A DNA stretch of 64,000 nt from Solicoccozyma terricola. Lineage: Eukaryota; Basidiomycota; Tremellomycetes; Filobasidiales; Piskurozymaceae. Position numbers and translations under genes: made by a program. The notes under the pieces were generated by a model. It was not told where the DNA came from. It was given only the letters and a program-made list of their open reading frames with translations, and did not search any database. Shown in pieces: positions 44,997 through 56,836 of this stretch. The DNA is taken from contig BCLD01000002.1 of assembly GCA_001600875.1 (NCBI GenBank), positions 639,485-703,484 of the forward strand, given 5' to 3'. The first letter of the stretch is position 1, and each line of letters starts with the position of its first letter.

Positions 44997-45449
44997 GACG
45001 GATGGGACTGGCGTTGGTTTGAAATGTGGATCGGTATGGTATTCTTCGACACGCACCCCTCTGCCGACTTTGTATGGATAGCTTGCGCTGTAGAACTAGC
45101 GCTTGGCATGTTTGACGAGTCGCTACGAGGGACAAGTATCCCGATCGCTTGTCACAGTGGAGCTCCAGAGACGGTGGTCAAGGAATCGTTGGCGGTCCCC
45201 GGATAACAAACGGAGCCGTTAAGACTTTTTTCAAGTTCCCGTTCATGTTCCGTGGTGAGCAGGACGTGACGAATTCATGAATTCATAAAAAATTGTTGAA
45301 CGCCGCCACCCTTGGCAATGTCCAGCGAGGTGTTCATTCCGAGCACTTGATTAATCCAGCAGACGAGGTTTTCCATCCGTTCCGAGCCACACTCGAATCA
45401 GCACTGCTTGCAACCACACATACCCATCCCTCGCCTACATCACCATAGC
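44997..45449. promoter_or_regulatory. Divergent promoter of the lamA/lamB-like pair
   Basis: The 453 bases between the two start codons carry no gene and no exact TCCGCCGA copy. It includes AT-rich ATTCATAAAAAATTG near 45280. Shared control of both genes is expected from the arrangement, but no operator could be recognised. Confidence 0.5.
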
Positions 45450-46511
45450 ATGATCAACAAAGCCACCACCCACACAACCGCCGCCTTGAAACGAATCGAG
45501 ATCAACGTCGACTGCGGCGAAGCTTTTGGTCTTTGGGAATGTGGTCCAGATGAGGACCTCATGCCGATGATAGATGTGGCTAATGTAGCTTGTGGTGGTC
45601 ATGCTGGTGATCCGGTGGTGATGAGGCGGACGATAGCCGCCTGTAAGAAGCATGGGATCAAGGTGGGAGCTCGTGAGTGTTGGCCGTTCCCTCTTGCCCT
45701 TCGAGAAGGGTGCGCCCTGCGGTCAATGCGATTGGAGCTCTGAAGAAAAACTTTTCTCTCCTATTTTCCTTCCCTCAGACCCAGGCTTCCCTGATAAAGC
45801 AGGTTTTGGAAGACGTGTATTGGATATGAGCTCGGAACAGGCGTATGCGGAGATGTGGGTTGGGAATTGATCACCCCCTTTTCGATTCGAATACGTTAGG
45901 CGAGCTGACCGGATGCCCCTCTACACAACAGGATATACCAAGTCGGAGCTCTCAAGGCATTCTTGGATGAAGCCCATATGCCATTGAACCACATTAAACC
46001 TCATGGGATGTGGGTGAGTGTCTTCCAAAGTCCGATTTGGGGGAGCGCGGCGCTGGATCCCTCTAACCATTTTCATCCTACACCGCCCCGTCTACAGTAC
46101 ATCATGATGCAGAACAATGAAAAGGTCAACGACGCTGCTATGCGAGCCATCAAACACTTCAACGTCCCAGTATACGGTCTCCCGAACACATTACACGAAT
46201 CAGGAGCTCGAAAATATTCCATCCCTTTCATACCGGAAGCCTTTGTCGATGTAAATTACGACGACTCTGGAATTCTTATGGGTGTTCCTGGTAGTCGAAA
46301 GCTAAGCGCCGAGGAGATATACCAAGTTACCAAGAGACTAGGAAGGGAAGGGATACTACCAAGTGTGGACTATGCACCGCTAGACGTGGGTGTAAAAGGG
46401 AAACCATTTACGTTGTGTTTGCATTCGGATTTCCCGGCTTGTAGGGAGAATGTCGCTGCTGCACGGAAGGCGGTAGATGAGGTGAATAATGAGTTGTACG
46501 GTAATGCTTAG
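45450..46511 (+). CDS. lamB: LamB/YcsF family protein (5-oxoprolinase subunit A type)
   Basis: Four exons (45450-45672, 45779-45854, 45932-46013, 46098-46511) give 264 residues, the usual family size. Signatures: INVDCGEAFGLWECGPDEDL, MIDVANVACGGHAGDP, IKVGAHPGFPDKAGFGRR, IYQVGALKAFL, LNHIKPHG and EAFVDVNYDDSGILM. In bacteria the family member PxpA works with KipI/KipA proteins (PxpB/PxpC) as ATP-dependent 5-oxoprolinase; the founding fungal member, LamB, is needed for 2-pyrrolidinone use. Here the KipI/KipA domains are inside the divergent biotin enzyme, so the pair should form one lactam-opening system. The donor GTGGGT of intron 2 and GTGAGT of intron 3 were chosen because they alone join the family motifs in frame. 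The protein should be cytosolic. Confidence 0.9.
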
Positions 46512-47010
46512 AGAGTAGATGGAGTGATACATGGCATCGCAACGGCCCAATTTGATCCAGTTCCCCGCCACCCTCCCCCTGCCAAAATATGACGTGTCAT
46601 TATAGTTTGTCACGCCGCTCGCACCGCCTCCCCGGAAAATGGACGGAAACGGGAGCTTTTCCCCCGCCGTTTCTTATCTTTCCGGCAAGATCCGGGCCCC
46701 CTGCCGACCATCTAGATCGTTAGGACGCAGGACATTTACGGCACTTGGCAGCAGCATTTCAAACCCTGGAAGAAGCAAGGAAATAAGGTAGCAGGGCTCG
46801 GTGGTGGTGTGTGGAGGGGATTGGACGATCGTGCAGCCGATACACAAACCATCCGCCGTCACCTGATATCCAAAAGAACACATAAGAGAAGGTCAGTTCG
46901 TGTGTGGCTCCATCAATCTCCTGCCCCGCTTACCAACCCCGGCAACCTCCCATCCATCCTTCTTCACAATCCTCCACCAAAAGCTCACAGAGAGTGACCT
47001 TCGCATCACC
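46512..47010. other. Intergenic between lamB and the transporter
   Basis: This 499-base spacer holds the lamB 3' end and the transporter promoter and leader, the latter pyrimidine-rich near 46920-46990. No gene is seen. Confidence 0.5.
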
Positions 47011-48984
47011 ATGAACGACATTGAGAAAAGCAGCAAGGGCGATACGTCCACCTCGTACGTCCACACACCAGCGGCGTCCCTACCAGAGGAGGACATCTGC
47101 GATGACCCAAACTACGACGCCGTCTTCGGGATGAGGAAGGAAGGTCAGGTGGATTACAAGTCGGTAGGATGGTGAGTCTGGGGCATTCCTTTGGATGAAT
47201 CATATAGAGTGAGGATAACTTCAGGAGGAACTAACATTGTCCCTCTGAACCTGTCAGGATCAAGGCTACTATCATCATGTTGAAAACAATCATCGCCCTA
47301 GGTGTCCTCGCAATGCCTACAGTACTCTCTGCTACGGGTGGTGTCCCTGGATCGCTGAGTGGGTTTGACCTCCGCTCGCATTAAAATCTACGAAAGCCGT
47401 CTAACGAATAATAACTCAAATATCGTCGCACATCCCCCTACCAGTCATCCTCACCGTCGGTCTTCTCACAACATGGTCAGGTCACGTCGTCGGTCAATTC
47501 AAACGTAAACACCCCGAAGTCTACGCTATGGACGGTGTTGGTTACGTTTTAGCCGGCAAATGGGGTCGTGAATTCTACTCGGTCGCTTACCCTCTGTTCA
47601 TGATCTTCTTGGCTGGATCTGGATTCGTTGCCATCTCGATCGCTTTCAACGCTGTCACCGCGCATGGAACGTGTACAGTTGCATGGGTGGTAATCGTACG
47701 TCCAAATTTCCTCTGCGGTTTGATATAAGCCACGCGTGCTATCATCTGACACCCTCCCCACCCCATCCAGGCCATGGTTGGAACTTTCGCCCTCGCTTCG
47801 ATTCAAACACTCAACAAAGTCTCCATCTTAGGCTGGGCAGGATTCGTTTCCGTAATGTCCGCCATCTTCATCATCACGATTGCCGTTGGAATTCAAGATC
47901 GACCTTCTGCCGCTCCTCAAGTCGGGCCATGGGACAAGGATATCAGTGCTTTCAACAGCGCAGGGACTTTCCTCGGTGGTATGGGTGCTGTTTCGACTGT
48001 CGTTTGTAAGTGACGTGATGTCGTCGCGATGATTGTGAGAGCTATGTGCTTATTCCGGGTGACACTTGACCCCCACCCACCTTTTTCTACAGTCTCTTAC
48101 TCTGGTACCCCGGCATTCTTCAACGTCATCGGCGAGATGCGACAGCCAAAGGATTACAACAAGGCCCTGTATGCGTGTCAAACAGTCGTTACCGCCACCT
48201 ACCTCACCATCGGTATCGTCGTTTATTTTTTCTGCGGGCAGTACCTTGCCAACCCAGCCTTGGGATCCGCAGGTATGTTGATCACTCGTATCAGATAATT
48301 AACGCAGTGTGACTCACCCCTCCCCTCGTTCACTTCTCCGTGCTCACAGGAACGATAATTAAAAAAATCGCATATGCAGTTGCGCTTCCGGGCCTCTTCG
48401 TATCGGTGACCATCTACACACACGTCGGAGCGAAGATGATCTTTGTCAGATTACTTCGGTACGTCGTCGTTCATGGGGGTTTACTACCAGCCATCAAGCT
48501 GAATCTTCCAAACCATCACCCACTGCAGAGGATCAGAACACTTGACGGCACACACGTTCACGCACTGGGCTGTGTGGCTCGGTACCGTCGGATGTTGTGT
48601 TGCACTGTCATTCATTTTAGCAGAAGGTGAGTTTTTCTATCCACATGATTCAGGTCTGTAGCAACATTCTGAAACACCTGCAACCACTTCCCAGCCATTC
48701 CATTCTTCGGCGATCTGGTCAACCTCATCGGTGCCACTCTCGGTACATTCATGTGCATGACCTCCAACGGCTGGATGTGGCTACATGACAACCTTCACCG
48801 CCGCAAGACCGACAAGAGCTTATACTTCAAGTCTCTGGTAGCTCTTAATTTCTTCCTGATCATTTCCGGGATGTTTATTACCATCACTGGAACATGGGCG
48901 GCTGTTGTTGGGATTAGGCACTCATATGCGACTGGATCGATATCAAGTCCGTTCTCCTGCGCAGACAACTCGAACTCCACCTAG
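47011..48984 (+). CDS. Amino-acid transporter, AAAP (Aa_trans) family
   Basis: Multi-helix proton/amino-acid symporter of the plasma or vacuolar membrane. The ATG at 47011 has CACCATG context and starts MNDIEKSSKGD; a soluble N-tail leads to FGMRKEGQVDYKSVGWIKAT, typical of fungal members. The first helix reads MLKTIIALGVLAMPTVLSAT. Other helices: FYSVAYPLFMIFLAGSGFVA, TFALASIQTLNKVSILGWAG, GGMGAVSTVVFSYSGTPAFF, TATYLTIGIVVYFFCG, YAVALPGLFVSVTIYTHVGA, HWAVWLGTVGCCVALSFILA and FLIISGMFITITGTWAAVVG. About eight exons with GTGAGT or GTACGT donors; the stop is TAG at 48982. It lies downstream of lamB on the same strand and could import a lactam or an omega-amino acid, or move the product. Confidence 0.88.
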
Positions 48985-49422
48985 CGGCAAGGTCCGGTGG
49001 TGGATCAGTTGGTTGGGGGTTTGTGCGCGACATTGATATTATTGTATGAGCAGGCCTTCATAGGCGGGATATAGGTAATTAGATTTACGTTGTCAGCTCG
49101 ATTAGATAGAATCATTCGGAGGACAGATATGCGATATCTGTCTACACAGAAGCATGGCATTGTTGAGTCCGTAGCCAGTGGAGGCGGTGAGGAAGCCGGA
49201 GCCGGAGCCAGCAGCAGCACCGCCATTCATAGGCCACGGCAAAAAACACGTCGGGGGTGGGCTCCACCGGCCATTTAATAATAATAATTATTCAGAGATC
49301 GCCGACGCAGGTCCTATTCGGCGCGGACAGTTTCGGGATAACATCAACTCTATATGCACATCTATGCACATCCTCTGTCGGGAGTCTCTCTCTCTACCAT
49401 ATGCATATGCCAGACCCGCCCA
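48985..49422. other. Intergenic upstream of the third Zn2Cys6 gene
   Basis: This 438-base promoter and leader region includes GCC/GGA-rich GGAAGCCGGAGCCGGAGCCA near 49190 and AATAATAATAATTA near 49278. No gene is seen. Confidence 0.45.
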
Positions 49423-52400
49423 ATGAATCCCACGGCCACCACCAGTAGCACCGCCGGAGCGAGTGCCTCCTCCGACGGGAATATACACAAAAAGCGACGA
49501 AATAATGTTGGGAAAGCATGTGAGAATTGCAGGCGAAGGTACATCAGATTCCACGTCGTCGTGGTCGCAGCCGTCGCCCTTTTTGAATACTGATGGTCCG
49601 ACGGATGCTCACAGAAGAGTGAAATGTGATGGAGTACGACCTTGCTGTGGTACTTGCAAGGTCTACAGAGTGAGCCGCTTCCACTACGGCTCCTGACATT
49701 TTGCAACCCACCAGCTGACCCTTCATCTACGGCTTACAGGACGAATGCTCTTGGGATCCTCGAGAGGATCACCGAAAACCTCTATCCCGCCAACAAGTGC
49801 AAGCTCTCGAGACCCGGGTGGCAGATCTCGAAAGGCTGCTGAGAGACAACGGCCTCGATCCTTCCCTTGCAGCTGGGCTCTCGAGGACGAAGGCAGAGGA
49901 ACCTGGGGCTGGCCAAGATGTGACAAACGAAGACGATGGTTCTTCGACCAGCTCGTCGGATCTCAGGGAATGGTCACAAGACCATCTAGTGAGTCGCTCC
50001 GGTGCCTCTACAGGGTACAGAGGGAAGATAGGCTCAAACATCATATTACCCAGGTCGAAGGCAAATCTGGGGATTATCAGGTGTACGGTCCAACTTCCGC
50101 TTTCCGGCACTTGGGCAAGTATAACCATGACAGCGTAGGATCTTCATCTCCTTTGAATCGCGGTTTCTCGCCGGAATCTTCATCCAGTCTACCGGATGGT
50201 TTCAGAAGGTATTTACCGCAGGAGATATACTTGACGCAGGAACAACATGATATTGCAGTGGATCGATTCTTCCGGTATTATGCTTCGTGGGGTGAGCTGT
50301 GGTCGCAACTTCTTGGCTAGAAAAAACGTCAGCCTGACCAAGTGTGCGCGTTGGATAGCTCAACGAACACACCCAACCATATTTCGAGAAGATATGCAAA
50401 CCGCTCTCAACTCCGAAACCCCTGTCAAGACCCCAAACTACTCTCCGATGCTGCATAATTCAATTCTCGCCATCGGTCTCTGTTTCAGTGACGAGATTCA
50501 CCTACGTCAAGCGGATGTGCGGAAAACCTTTGCTAGGGAGGCAAATACACACCTGGAACACGAAGGAATGAACCCGACGGTTGCCACTGTTCAAGCTCTG
50601 GCGCACTTGGCTTCGTATTACAGTCTCGCGGCGGAGCATAACTTGGGATGGTTGTACATCGGAATGGCTTTGAGATGTGCTATGGCTCGTGAGTTAACGT
50701 ACCGGTTTGTTGGCCATCGTGTTCACTGACATCTCCGCTCAATTCTCACGACTCGCAGTCGGGCTGAACATGGACGACACGAAGATGCTCAAACACGGTA
50801 ATGTCACGGCAGTACAGGCTAGAGAGGTAAGTGATAACATTTTCCCGTGCCAACCTTGCTGCAATTCCATCGACTCTGACTGCCCGAATACCATCAGCGA
50901 AATGTGACCTACTGGACAACCTTCATTCAAGAGGGTTTGTGGGCGCCATATATCGGAAGACCTGTCAACTGGCCTGAATACACGACTTCACCGCCATCCG
51001 TCGATGATCAACTTGACAGCGTGTTATGGATACCTCATGATATCCCCGGACGGATAGTGGATCTCTCTCTGAAACCTCAACCAGGGATGATCAGCTCGAC
51101 TTTTGTGGAGACTGTCAAGTTGATGCAAATCGGCGCTAAGATTATGAATACGCTGTGAGCAGGCTGTCCATACGACGGGGCGATGGGCTGCAGTTGACTG
51201 GGCGTCTGTTTTCCCTCCAGTTACGGAATCAAAGCGGACATGACGACTTTGATTGCCTCTGGGGTTATCAGCGAGATCAGGTGAGCGTTGGCGACCTACG
51301 ATCCATTGCCACTCACTGACTATCGTTGTATCCTGCTACAGTCTTGCCTTGAGCACTTGGCTCGAAAGATTGCCAACCGCATTGACATTCACCAATCACT
51401 CGGCAAAGAATGCCCTACCACACATTCTCATGATGCATCTCAGCTGGGCATGGCTCGTTATCTTACTCCATCGACCGTTTTATCGTCCTTTGGCAAGATT
51501 GCCAGCCAGTTCCAGTTCAAGTCAGATGCCATCGGGGTATAATGCTGCTTTGGCTGTCAAGGTGGGTTGTGTTTTGATTGGGGTCCCGATTGGACAGTAT
51601 GGCTCAGCTCTTTGACTTTCGCTTCGTCGATCAGCACTGCGACAGGGCAGCAATGCAAATTGTGACTCTGCTGCAAACTTGGCATCGCCTACATGATCTA
51701 CGTTTCACACCACCGACGGCTCTTCAATGCTGTTTCATCGCAGGTACAACGCACCTTTTATCATTCGCTAGCTCGAGGACGGAGAAGAAACAAGCAGATG
51801 CTTTGAGTCGTGCTCAGGAATGTATCCGACTGATGAGTTATATGGCTGTGTCCTGGCCGGCGGCTCAACAAAAGCAGAAATTGCTAGAAGACTTGTTGGG
51901 AGAATACGGGATGAGTGTGTCGTCGAGGTCGGATGGCAAGACTCTCGCGGAGACAAAGTCTCAACCTCATATATTCGGCATGGATGGTGTCCGACATTCA
52001 TATCAATCTCCGCAAGTGATTACCATCCCGCGAAACGTATTGCCGGCTGCTCCTCCCGAACAAGCTCCCAGAGACACCGCTCGAGCGACTAGCTTCTCAG
52101 ACCATGTCACTGCGATGCAACAGATGTCGACGTCGTTTAGTGGCGTCAACATGGACTCGTCTAATGACTCAGGTTTCGTCAACGATTTCGACTTGTTGAC
52201 AAGGCAAGTTGATCCAGTGGGACTGAGGTATGGGTGCGATTCCGATGTTGGCTTTTGATATTGTATACTGATTCGATATCTTCCTTCTGGTTCCCCCTTT
52301 CAGCCAAATCCCAACTTACAACACCCACCAGTACCTCTCAAACGACGGTATGGAATTACAATTCGGCAACTTTGATTTAGGACTACCACCTTTAGATATG

Positions 52401-52553
52401 CAACAACTAGAAGCTGACTGGGATCCTAGAAATTTCGTCTTCTCCGACCCAGCATACAACTCGGACACGCAGGCATTGTTCGATCATATCATCCAGCCTC
52501 ATCTCGATGTCAACATGCCGTTTCAACCGATGTTTTACCAAGCGCCGCCATGA
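49423..52553 (+). CDS. Zn2Cys6 transcription factor beside the lam-like genes
   Basis: Nuclear regulator with the zinc cluster at residues 33-60 (KACENCRRRRVKC, RPCCGTC, YRDEC), encoded over three exons. It is followed by a leucine-rich coiled coil (VQALETRVADLERLLRDNGL) and an acidic serine linker. The fungal-specific region includes YLTQEQHDIAVDRFFRYYAS, HPTIFREDMQ, LHNSILAIGLCFSDEIHL, LAAEHNLGWLYIGMALRCAM and YWTTFIQEGLWAPYIGRPVN, like NirA/XlnR-type activators. The C-terminal exon ends VNMPFQPMFYQAPP. The ATG at 49423 is the first in frame with the cluster. Position suggests it controls the lamA, lamB and transporter genes, as AmdR (also Zn2Cys6) does for lam genes in Aspergillus, but orthology was not tested. 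Confidence 0.83.
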
Positions 52554-52814
52554 GCGGGCGGTGGGGTGGTTTTGTAGCAAATCAAGTTGTACTTGGGGCG
52601 ATTTATGTATGGATTGAACGCCGGGGGTTGAGCCACAGCGGACGACCTGTGCGGGGCAGTAGGGACGCTGGTGGCATTCCACATGAGCGACGATGAGCAG
52701 CGAGGGAATTTTACGCGTCGTGCCGGTTCGTTCATGTGCAGGTCATGTCAGCCATATCAGCTTCAACGTCCAGCTCATCCCGTCGTCTTCCACACACAGC
52801 ACAGCCATACAGCC

Positions 52815-54985
52815 ATGCTCCCCCATCTCGATGTCCTCCGCACAGCAGTCCATGAGCATGACTTTGACTCCCAGGGTGAGCCGGAGCAGCCAGCGCCAGC
52901 GCTGGAAAAAATGTTAACCTACGTTCGGCTTCCAACTCATGCACACGCTACGTATCTATCTCTTCTCCCCTCTCAGCAGACAGAACAGCAGCGCTGCAGA
53001 CCATCGAGCGATCATTCTCGTCATCCCATGTAGTCAGTGTTCGTCCCATCACCGGTGACGACGACATCCAATGAACCACCTTGAATACCCCTCGCAGTAT
53101 CCTCAATACCACCCTACCGCCTCGCGCCCACTGTCCATCGTGCAATTCCGATGCATGCTCCAGGACACCGGCTACCCACTCGAAGTATATATGCCGCCTT
53201 CAGAGTCATCCGATGATCTCGACACCGTCGCTTCTGAAAACGTCGATTGGTCAAAGCTAAAGGAAAGATGGGTCGGTTGGGCGGTCGAGTAAGCGTCGAT
53301 GGTCGGCGGAAGATGGTGAAAAGATACCGGGGTTTCCTGATGCTCCGAGTTTCTCTCCACAGGGTACCAGGCGAGCAGTCATGGGCGTTCACCTCGTCAG
53401 CCGATGAAGACCTCGCGAATTTATCACTGGCGGATACTCCTCGGAATACCATACCCAACCTGCACGAGGTCGTACACGATAAATATCCTCTACCAGGCAG
53501 GAAAGGCGAATACAAGGGTGCTTTGATCAAGGTGAGTGTTTAGCCCCAAATCTCTCCTGTCGATCTTCACATCTAGGTCGCTTGTTCATCATGCTGAACG
53601 GCTTTCCTCATTTGCACTATAGGTGTACGACCCGAACGCATCTTTTCGACCTGGCACAGCATACACATTCACCGGCATCCTTTCCACTTCCACGCTTCCC
53701 ACAAACGACGAAGACTATTCGGATTCCCCTTCTTCTTCGACACCGCCAACAGTTCCTGTCATACATGTTCTTTCTAACCCCACACCGTACTCGTTGGAAT
53801 CACCTGCCAACCCCATCCCAGCAACACGAGACCAAGCGATTCAATACCTCGCAGATTGCTTCTCTCCTCCGGATCAACTCGCAGCCGAGTTTTTGCTATT
53901 AGCAACCGTAGCTAGCGTTACCTCGAGATTAACAGGTGGCTTCCCACTTGGATCTTTAGCTTTGAATGTCTTGTTCCCCAAGTCGTCATCGTCGCCAACT
54001 GATTCATTCAAACGATTGTCCGACGGGTTATCCGCCATCATCCCACTCGTCGTCGCTGTAGATCTAACGATCCCTCTTCTATCATCCCACCCATTTTACC
54101 CAATCTCATCCGCTCAATCACTTCAATCTGGTCTTTTACAACTCCCACCGTCTACACTCGTTCTCCTTAATGAAGATACCCTGGAATCAGGTACTTTGAA
54201 TGACAAAGGGGTTAGAAACTTGAAGGCTTTGAGCGATACGATGAAGAATCAGAAATTGAGGTACGAGTATCCCTTCACGGATGAAGGGTTTGGTATGGAT
54301 GTCGATCTTGGTTTCATCGTTTGTGGGATTGGGAAGAGTCTACTGCCTGTGAGTTTTGTTTGTCGGGATTTTCCGACGACGACGAGGGATTTTCTGCGGG
54401 TCGAGAAGCTGAAAATGAATGTTCTTGCCTTTTAAACAAAAATCAGGTCGACCTTCACGTCCCCGTCTCCTCAACATCTACACCGCCTTCATCGTCTTCA
54501 TCCGCATCCCTCGCATCCCTCCGCGCGTTCATAGCTTCCACGCGGGAATCCGCGACCAACCTCATTATACCAGACGATGTCGCGGAATACATCCAAGTCG
54601 AGTTTGTCCGACTTAGAAAGGCAGGATTCGGTGGTAATCTACGTACTGCCGACCCGAGTGATATAAATGGCGCTGTGCCGCCGGTGGAGGGTAGTGTACT
54701 TGGGAAAAGGAGTGTTGGAGAGGAGGACATGAAGCGGTGGATGCGATTGGCTAGGTGAGTACTTTGCATGTCATGGCTAAACCCCAAGGTCGGGTGGTAT
54801 GTCAGTTGGCTGATTGATGTGACCTTGATCTATTGTCCATGTTATCACTCGCTCTTTTGTCTGCAACGTCCCTTACCACCAGACTCACGGCACTCACTCA
54901 ACCCGATCGAGTCCTAAGCAAAGAAGTCTGGGATCATGCGCTGGCGCTTGACTCTGAGAGGTTGGACCGATTGGAGATGCGGTAG
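52815..54985 (+). CDS. MCM complex-binding protein (MCMBP/ETG1)
   Basis: Binds the MCM2-7 helicase and helps unload it from chromatin after replication; nuclear. Family landmarks: IVQFRCMLQDTGYPLEVYMP, then a variable linker, VYDPNASFRPGTAYTFTGIL, RDQAIQYLADCFSPPDQLAA, TGGFPLGSLALNVLFP, VVAVDLTIPLLSSHPFYPIS, LPPSTLVLLNEDTLESGTLN and IPDDVAEYIQVEFVRLRK. The last exon ends LDSERLDRLEMR before TAG at 54983-54985. The 5' part is uncertain: an ATG at 52815 (MLPHLDVLRTAVHEHDFDSQ) followed by an exon near 52980-53050 is plausible but does not join in frame to the first certain exon (from about 53098). A minimal start at 53071 is the alternative. An intron contains TCGGCGGA, probably by chance. Confidence 0.8.
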
Positions 54986-55017
54986 ATGGGGGATACAGCA
55001 GTGTAGCAGTAGCATAC

Positions 55018-55031
55018 GGGGGGGGGGGGGG
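55018..55031 (+). repeat. Poly-G run, 14 bases
   Basis: Fourteen consecutive Gs, 32 bases after the MCMBP stop codon, on its coding strand. It may be in the 3' untranslated region. Confidence 0.8.
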
Positions 55032-55213
55032 ACGTCATGACAGCTCTCTCTCTCTTGTTTACTGTGACATCTACCATGTCATGTCTTTTGCCCCCCTCGC
55101 CATCGACGGAGATCAATGTCCGTCAACGGAGATCAATGTCCGTCGGTGACTGACCACATCGATCGACCACCAGGCACCACCAGCACTCACCCCCCCTCTT
55201 CCCGCCAGACACC

Positions 55214-56627
55214 ATGTCACAAGGTCTAGTAAGGCTGCCTGATGTTGCTCGAGTCAGTGTTCAATGTGTTCACGCTGTGTGACTCGCTGGCGTGGGTAGA
55301 CACTTACTGAGACTGGCATGTGTCACCGATCCAGCTTTCGTCCAGAGTGACCAGAGTGCTAGGACAGGTAAGATCGTCGTCGCATTGAAGGACCACAGTG
55401 GATCATTGGCCACTAAGCGTTGTATTCGTCCCCGCACCTCCCAGAATGCAAATCAACGAACGTTGCAGGTGAGTCTGGATGGTCATTGGTGATGGGTGAT
55501 ATCCTGCAATCTTTACTGACCCTCTCAAGGCCATGCCTGCCGTCCACCTCACCTGAAGGGCACCAACTGCTACCTCATTCAATCACCCAACGACACCCGG
55601 GGCCTCTACTTGATCGACACAGGCTCTGGCAGGCCCTACTCTCAGTCTTTCGTGTCGCTACTCATCAACGAGATCAAGCGTCTCGGAGGCAGCAGCAGTC
55701 TCAACATACCAATCGTGACTGACATCTTGCTCACCCATCGACATCAAGATCATATCGGTGGTCTACCTGATGTACTCGTGGCACTTGCTGCTGCTGGTAA
55801 TCAACCACCTCGTATTCACAAGTGGAAATATACAATAGAGGATAATGACAAGCAGGATTTTGATGCGGAACTCGTTGCTTCATTACCGGAAGGTCTGTTC
55901 GAGCGTACGAAGGATGGGGAAGATCTGCATATGTTCAAGGAAGGACAGACGTTTGTGTTGGAGGGATCCGAAGTGGAATCTGGAGACAAGACTACACTAA
56001 GTATCATGCACACTCCCGGTCACACCAATGACTCGATCTCGTTGGTTCTTGAGGAAGAGCTGGCGATCTTTACCGGAGATACCGTATTGGGGTGAGCGGA
56101 GAATGACCAAATATGGGTGGTTCTATGGGAAGTCGTGCTGATGGGTGAGATTACCCCCCTTAATTTTCCAGTCAAGGAACGACTATCTTTGAAGATCTTG
56201 CTACATGTACGTTTCCATCGTACTATCTCTCTCTCTCTCTCGCTCTCGTCACCCAAGCTAAGCTGTCTTCGTCGGCTACCCCACAGACATGGCATCGTTG
56301 AATCTTTACCTCGGAAAACGACCTGCCATCCTGTACCCTGCCCACGGACCAACAATCAACGGCTCATCGGAATGCCAACAGAAAATCTCAACCTACATCA
56401 CGCACCGACAACAGCGAGAAGACCAAATCGTTTCCATCCTCGGCACACACAAGACTGAAGGAATGACTGCGCGGGCAATCGTGGAGATGGTGTATGAAGG
56501 GTTGGGTGAGGGGACTTGGGCGATTGCTATACGGCCGGTAGGATCACATTTGAGGAAACTACAAGGGGATGGTAGGGTGGAGAAGAGAGGGGTCGAGGGT
56601 GAGGAGGTCTGGAGGTTGCTGGGGTAG
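55214..56627 (+). CDS. LACTB2-like metallo-beta-lactamase-fold hydrolase
   Basis: Relative of human LACTB2, a zinc-dependent endoribonuclease-type enzyme of the glyoxalase-II group. The core motif LTHRHQDHIGG (HXHXDH) binds metal; HTPGH, FTGDTVLG and a late PAHGP supply further ligands. The start of the fold is KGTNCYLIQ followed by LYLIDTGSG. A C-terminal winged-helix region (TEGMTARAIVEMVYEGLGEG, RPVGSHLRKLQGDGRV) is characteristic of the LACTB2 branch. The ATG at 55214 has context CACCATG and reads MSQGLVRLPDVARV, as in family N-termini; the one or two short exons between 55255 and 55530 are not fixed. The last two introns are short (about 60-80 bases). Ends LLG at 56627. Likely mitochondrial or cytosolic RNA or metabolite hydrolysis; substrate not deducible. 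Confidence 0.86.
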
Positions 56628-56836
56628 GCCGGGGCCGGTCAGACCGGTGATCGATGTATTGTCAAGGTGGACCTCTACGCTGTTGTGCCTGTACGTTGTA
56701 GACATCGCCCGACCATGTCAGGTGTTGGACCGATGACGATAAGATAAGACGCCAACATTTTTTTTATTTCCCCTTATTTTATTTCAACCTCGCAATCTTG
56801 TCATCCCTCGACTTGAACATCGCAACGTCCGTCACC

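Noticed and set aside
52815..53100. Fully joined 5' exons for the MCM-binding protein
   Set aside because: The candidate exons do not meet the first certain exon in frame with the splice sites visible, so the structure is left open.
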